Assembly: GCA_036311285.1 (NCBI GenBank)
Contig: JAXJQF010000022.1
Location: forward strand, 1 to 7,679
Direction of reading: 5' to 3'
Source of the DNA: JAXJQF01 sp036311285
GTDB taxonomy: Bacteria; Pseudomonadota; Gammaproteobacteria; Enterobacterales; Succinivibrionaceae
DNA length: 7,679 nt
Below the pieces are notes generated by a model. That model made no database searches and was not told where the DNA came from. It worked only from the letters and a program-made list of their open reading frames with translations. Positions 6,266 through 7,679 of the stretch are shown piece after piece (the stretch's first letter is position 1; each line of letters begins with the position of its first letter). The position numbers were made by a program, and so were the translations under genes.

Positions 6266-7288
6266 TCAATTGTTCAAGTACCACTCAACAGTCTTTACAA
6301 TCCCTGTATCAAAGGTTTCATCAGCTTTCCAGCCTAACTCATTTTCAAGTTTAGTAGCATCGATTGCGTATCTAAAATCATGACCAGCTCTGTCTTCTAC
6401 AAAAACAATTAAATCTTTATAGCTCTTGCCATTTGCTCTTGGTCTTTCTTGATCTAAGATTTCACATACTCTATTAACGATTACAATGTTAGTCCTTTCA
6501 TTTCTACCGCCTACGTTATATGTTTCACCAGACTTTGCTGTATGATAAATTAAATCAATTGCTTTACAGTGGTCTAATACATATAACCAGTCACGTATGT
6601 TCTTACCTGTACCATATACAGTTAAACTTTCTTCATTTAAAGCTAACTTAATAATATGTGGAATTAACTTTTCTTCATGTTGCTTAGGACCGTAATTGTT
6701 AGAACAGTTTGATGTTGTTACATTCATTCCATATGTATGATGGTATGCTCTAACTATAAAGTCTGAACTAGCTTTTGATGCTGAATATGGGCTGTTTGGT
6801 GCATATGGAGTTGTTTCTTCAAACATACCTGTTTCACCTAAAGTGCCATATACTTCGTCAGTAGAAATATGGTGGAAGCGACAATCTTCATAGCCTTCTT
6901 TAACATTGTTAGGTCCTGTCATCCAATGTCTATAAGCTACATCAATTAAGGTGAAGGTACCTACTACGTTTGTATTAACGAAAGCTCCTGGGTTTTTAAT
7001 TGAATTGTCTACATGACTTTCTGCTGCGAAGTGCACTACGCCACGGATGTCGTAGTCATTAAATAACTTTTCAATTAAAGCACGATCACAAATGTCACCT
7101 TGAACAAAAGTATAGTTATCTTTACCTTCGCATTCCTTAACATTATCTAAGTTACCAGCATATGTTAACTTGTCTAAGTTAATAACGTAATAATCACTAT
7201 ACTTTTCTACAAAATATGGAACAAAGTTAGCACCGATAAAACCAGCACCACCTGTAACTAAGATAGATTTCATTTTTTTATTTGACAT
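6266..7288 (-). CDS. rfbB: dTDP-glucose 4,6-dehydratase
   Basis: RfbB (RmlB) turns dTDP-D-glucose into dTDP-4-dehydro-6-deoxy-D-glucose, the second step of dTDP-L-rhamnose synthesis for surface polysaccharide. The 340 residues from ATG 7288 form a complete extended short-chain dehydrogenase. They include the NAD-binding GGAGFIG (13-19), LDKLTYAGNL (38-47), HFAAESHVD (86-94), the catalytic STDEVYG (142-148; T143, D144, E145), YSASK (168-172; Y168, K172), NNYGPKQ (197-203), RDW (232-234) and DRAGHDFRYAID (299-310). EEKLIP (205-210) has Glu where Pro is usual (PEKLIP). AAAAGG eight bases before 7288 favours this start. A TTG at 7324 would add 12 Lys-rich residues, and an ATG at 7273 has no ribosome site. 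The stop is TGA, the only TGA stop among the intact genes, followed by TTC TAA. It lies 60 bases after rfbC, in one operon. Confidence 0.95.
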   Translation of the reverse strand: MSNKKMKSILVTGGAGFIGANFVPYFVEKYSDYYVINLDKLTYAGNLDNVKECEGKDNYTFVQGDICDRALIEKLFNDYDIRGVVHFAAESHVDNSIKNPGAFVNTNVVGTFTLIDVAYRHWMTGPNNVKEGYEDCRFHHISTDEVYGTLGETGMFEETTPYAPNSPYSASKASSDFIVRAYHHTYGMNVTTSNCSNNYGPKQHEEKLIPHIIKLALNEESLTVYGTGKNIRDWLYVLDHCKAIDLIYHTAKSGETYNVGGRNERTNIVIVNRVCEILDQERPRANGKSYKDLIVFVEDRAGHDFRYAIDATKLENELGWKADETFDTGIVKTVEWYLNN

Positions 7289-7348
7289 GTGTTCAGCCTT
7301 TTGTTTTGTGTTTTTTATCTTCAAACTTTTTAACGTTAAGTATGTTAC

Positions 7349-7679
7349 TTACTTATTTGTTGTTTTTTCTTCAAACAACTTTGCTAATTCTTGAAGTCTT
7401 TCTTCAAACTTCTTAGTAAACGCATCGCTCTTAAATTCTGAAATGGAAGGATGAAGTTTGTCTTTTTCAGAAATAATAAATTTATCTTCTTCAACGCCCC
7501 AGTTAATATTTAAATCCTTGTCATTAAACAGAATCCCAAATTCTGATTCTTTACAATATAAATTATCACACTTATAAGCAAATACTGCTGTTTCACTTAA
7601 AACAGCAAATCCATGTAAAAAGCCTCTAGGAATAAATAGTTGTCAATTGTTTTCAGATGACAACTCTACTGCTACATGC
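7349..7679 (-). CDS. rfbC: dTDP-4-dehydrorhamnose 3,5-epimerase, C-terminal part, with an in-frame TGA
   Basis: The 3,5-epimerase acts just after RfbB in dTDP-L-rhamnose synthesis. The 5' end is beyond the window, and about 109 codons of a protein usually about 180-190 residues long are visible. The frame reads HVAVELSSENN, then TGA (7643-7645), then QLFIPRGFLHGFAVLSETAV. The family hallmark IPxGFxHGF is followed by AYKCDN, whose Tyr matches the conserved catalytic Tyr. Further on comes an INWG block and the usual late LSEKD-like segment (ISEKDKLHP). The C-terminus is extended and charged, ending KFEERLQELAKLFEEKTTNK. Both sides of the TGA are in the same frame and well conserved, so only this one codon breaks the gene. 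Explanations are a nonsense mutation (CGA or TGG to TGA), a sequence error, or an unusual reading of TGA. It ends at TAA (7349-7351) and precedes rfbB in the same operon. Confidence 0.85.

Noticed and set aside
7289..7324. TTG-started N-terminal extension of rfbB
   Set aside because: The added 12 residues are Lys-rich and absent from the family; ATG 7288 has AAAAGG at good spacing, while the TTG does not.
7349..7679. TGA=Trp (Mollicutes-type) genetic code as the explanation of the rfbC TGA
   Set aside because: All 18 Trp codons seen are TGG and five other genes have no internal TGA; an AT-rich genome with that code would use TGA often.
1..7679. CRISPR array, phage genes or insertion-sequence ends
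   Set aside because: No regularly spaced direct repeats, transposase, integrase or paired terminal inverted repeats with target duplication were seen.

Overview
The window is AT-rich (about one-third G+C by eye). Every recognisable protein gene lies on the minus strand, so transcription runs from the right edge to the left. The order in that direction is rfbC (C-terminal part only, cut by the window edge), rfbB, a kdsD-like sugar-phosphate isomerase, a YidE/AspT-type transporter, an unassigned polytopic membrane protein, and an AAA-ATPase/PD-(D/E)XK protein. The arabinose-5-phosphate isomerase (first step towards Kdo, a lipopolysaccharide sugar), dTDP-rhamnose genes and a YidE-like transporter closely resembling the E. 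coli protein together suggest a Gram-negative host-associated bacterium, possibly one of the AT-rich proteobacterial gut lineages. That placement is inference; no rRNA or other marker gene is present. All 18 Trp codons in the readable genes are TGG, which supports the standard genetic code.

Right part (5182-7679): rfbC and rfbB convert dTDP-glucose towards dTDP-L-rhamnose for surface polysaccharide. kdsD follows after a 109-base gap that holds a perfect TATAAT, so it may be transcribed both by read-through and from its own start. A long hairpin (5100-5157) closes this block. The visible rfbC reading frame carries an in-frame TGA inside a conserved segment, the most noteworthy single anomaly here.

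Middle part (2082-4968): the transporter gene has an unusual leader with a perfect 12-base inverted repeat (arms 4994-5005 and 5037-5048) and its own terminator (3128-3165). A good promoter just beyond that terminator starts the unassigned six-segment membrane protein.

Left part (1-2081): a 356-base gene-free spacer contains a textbook intrinsic terminator that points along the plus strand although no plus-strand gene precedes it. A complete AAA-ATPase-like/PD-(D/E)XK protein follows, ending in a hairpin that overlaps its stop codon. I found no CRISPR array, tRNA, rRNA, intact insertion sequence or phage gene, and no clear new multi-gene system. The items most worth a second look are the rfbC TGA, the orphan plus-strand terminator and the transporter leader repeat.
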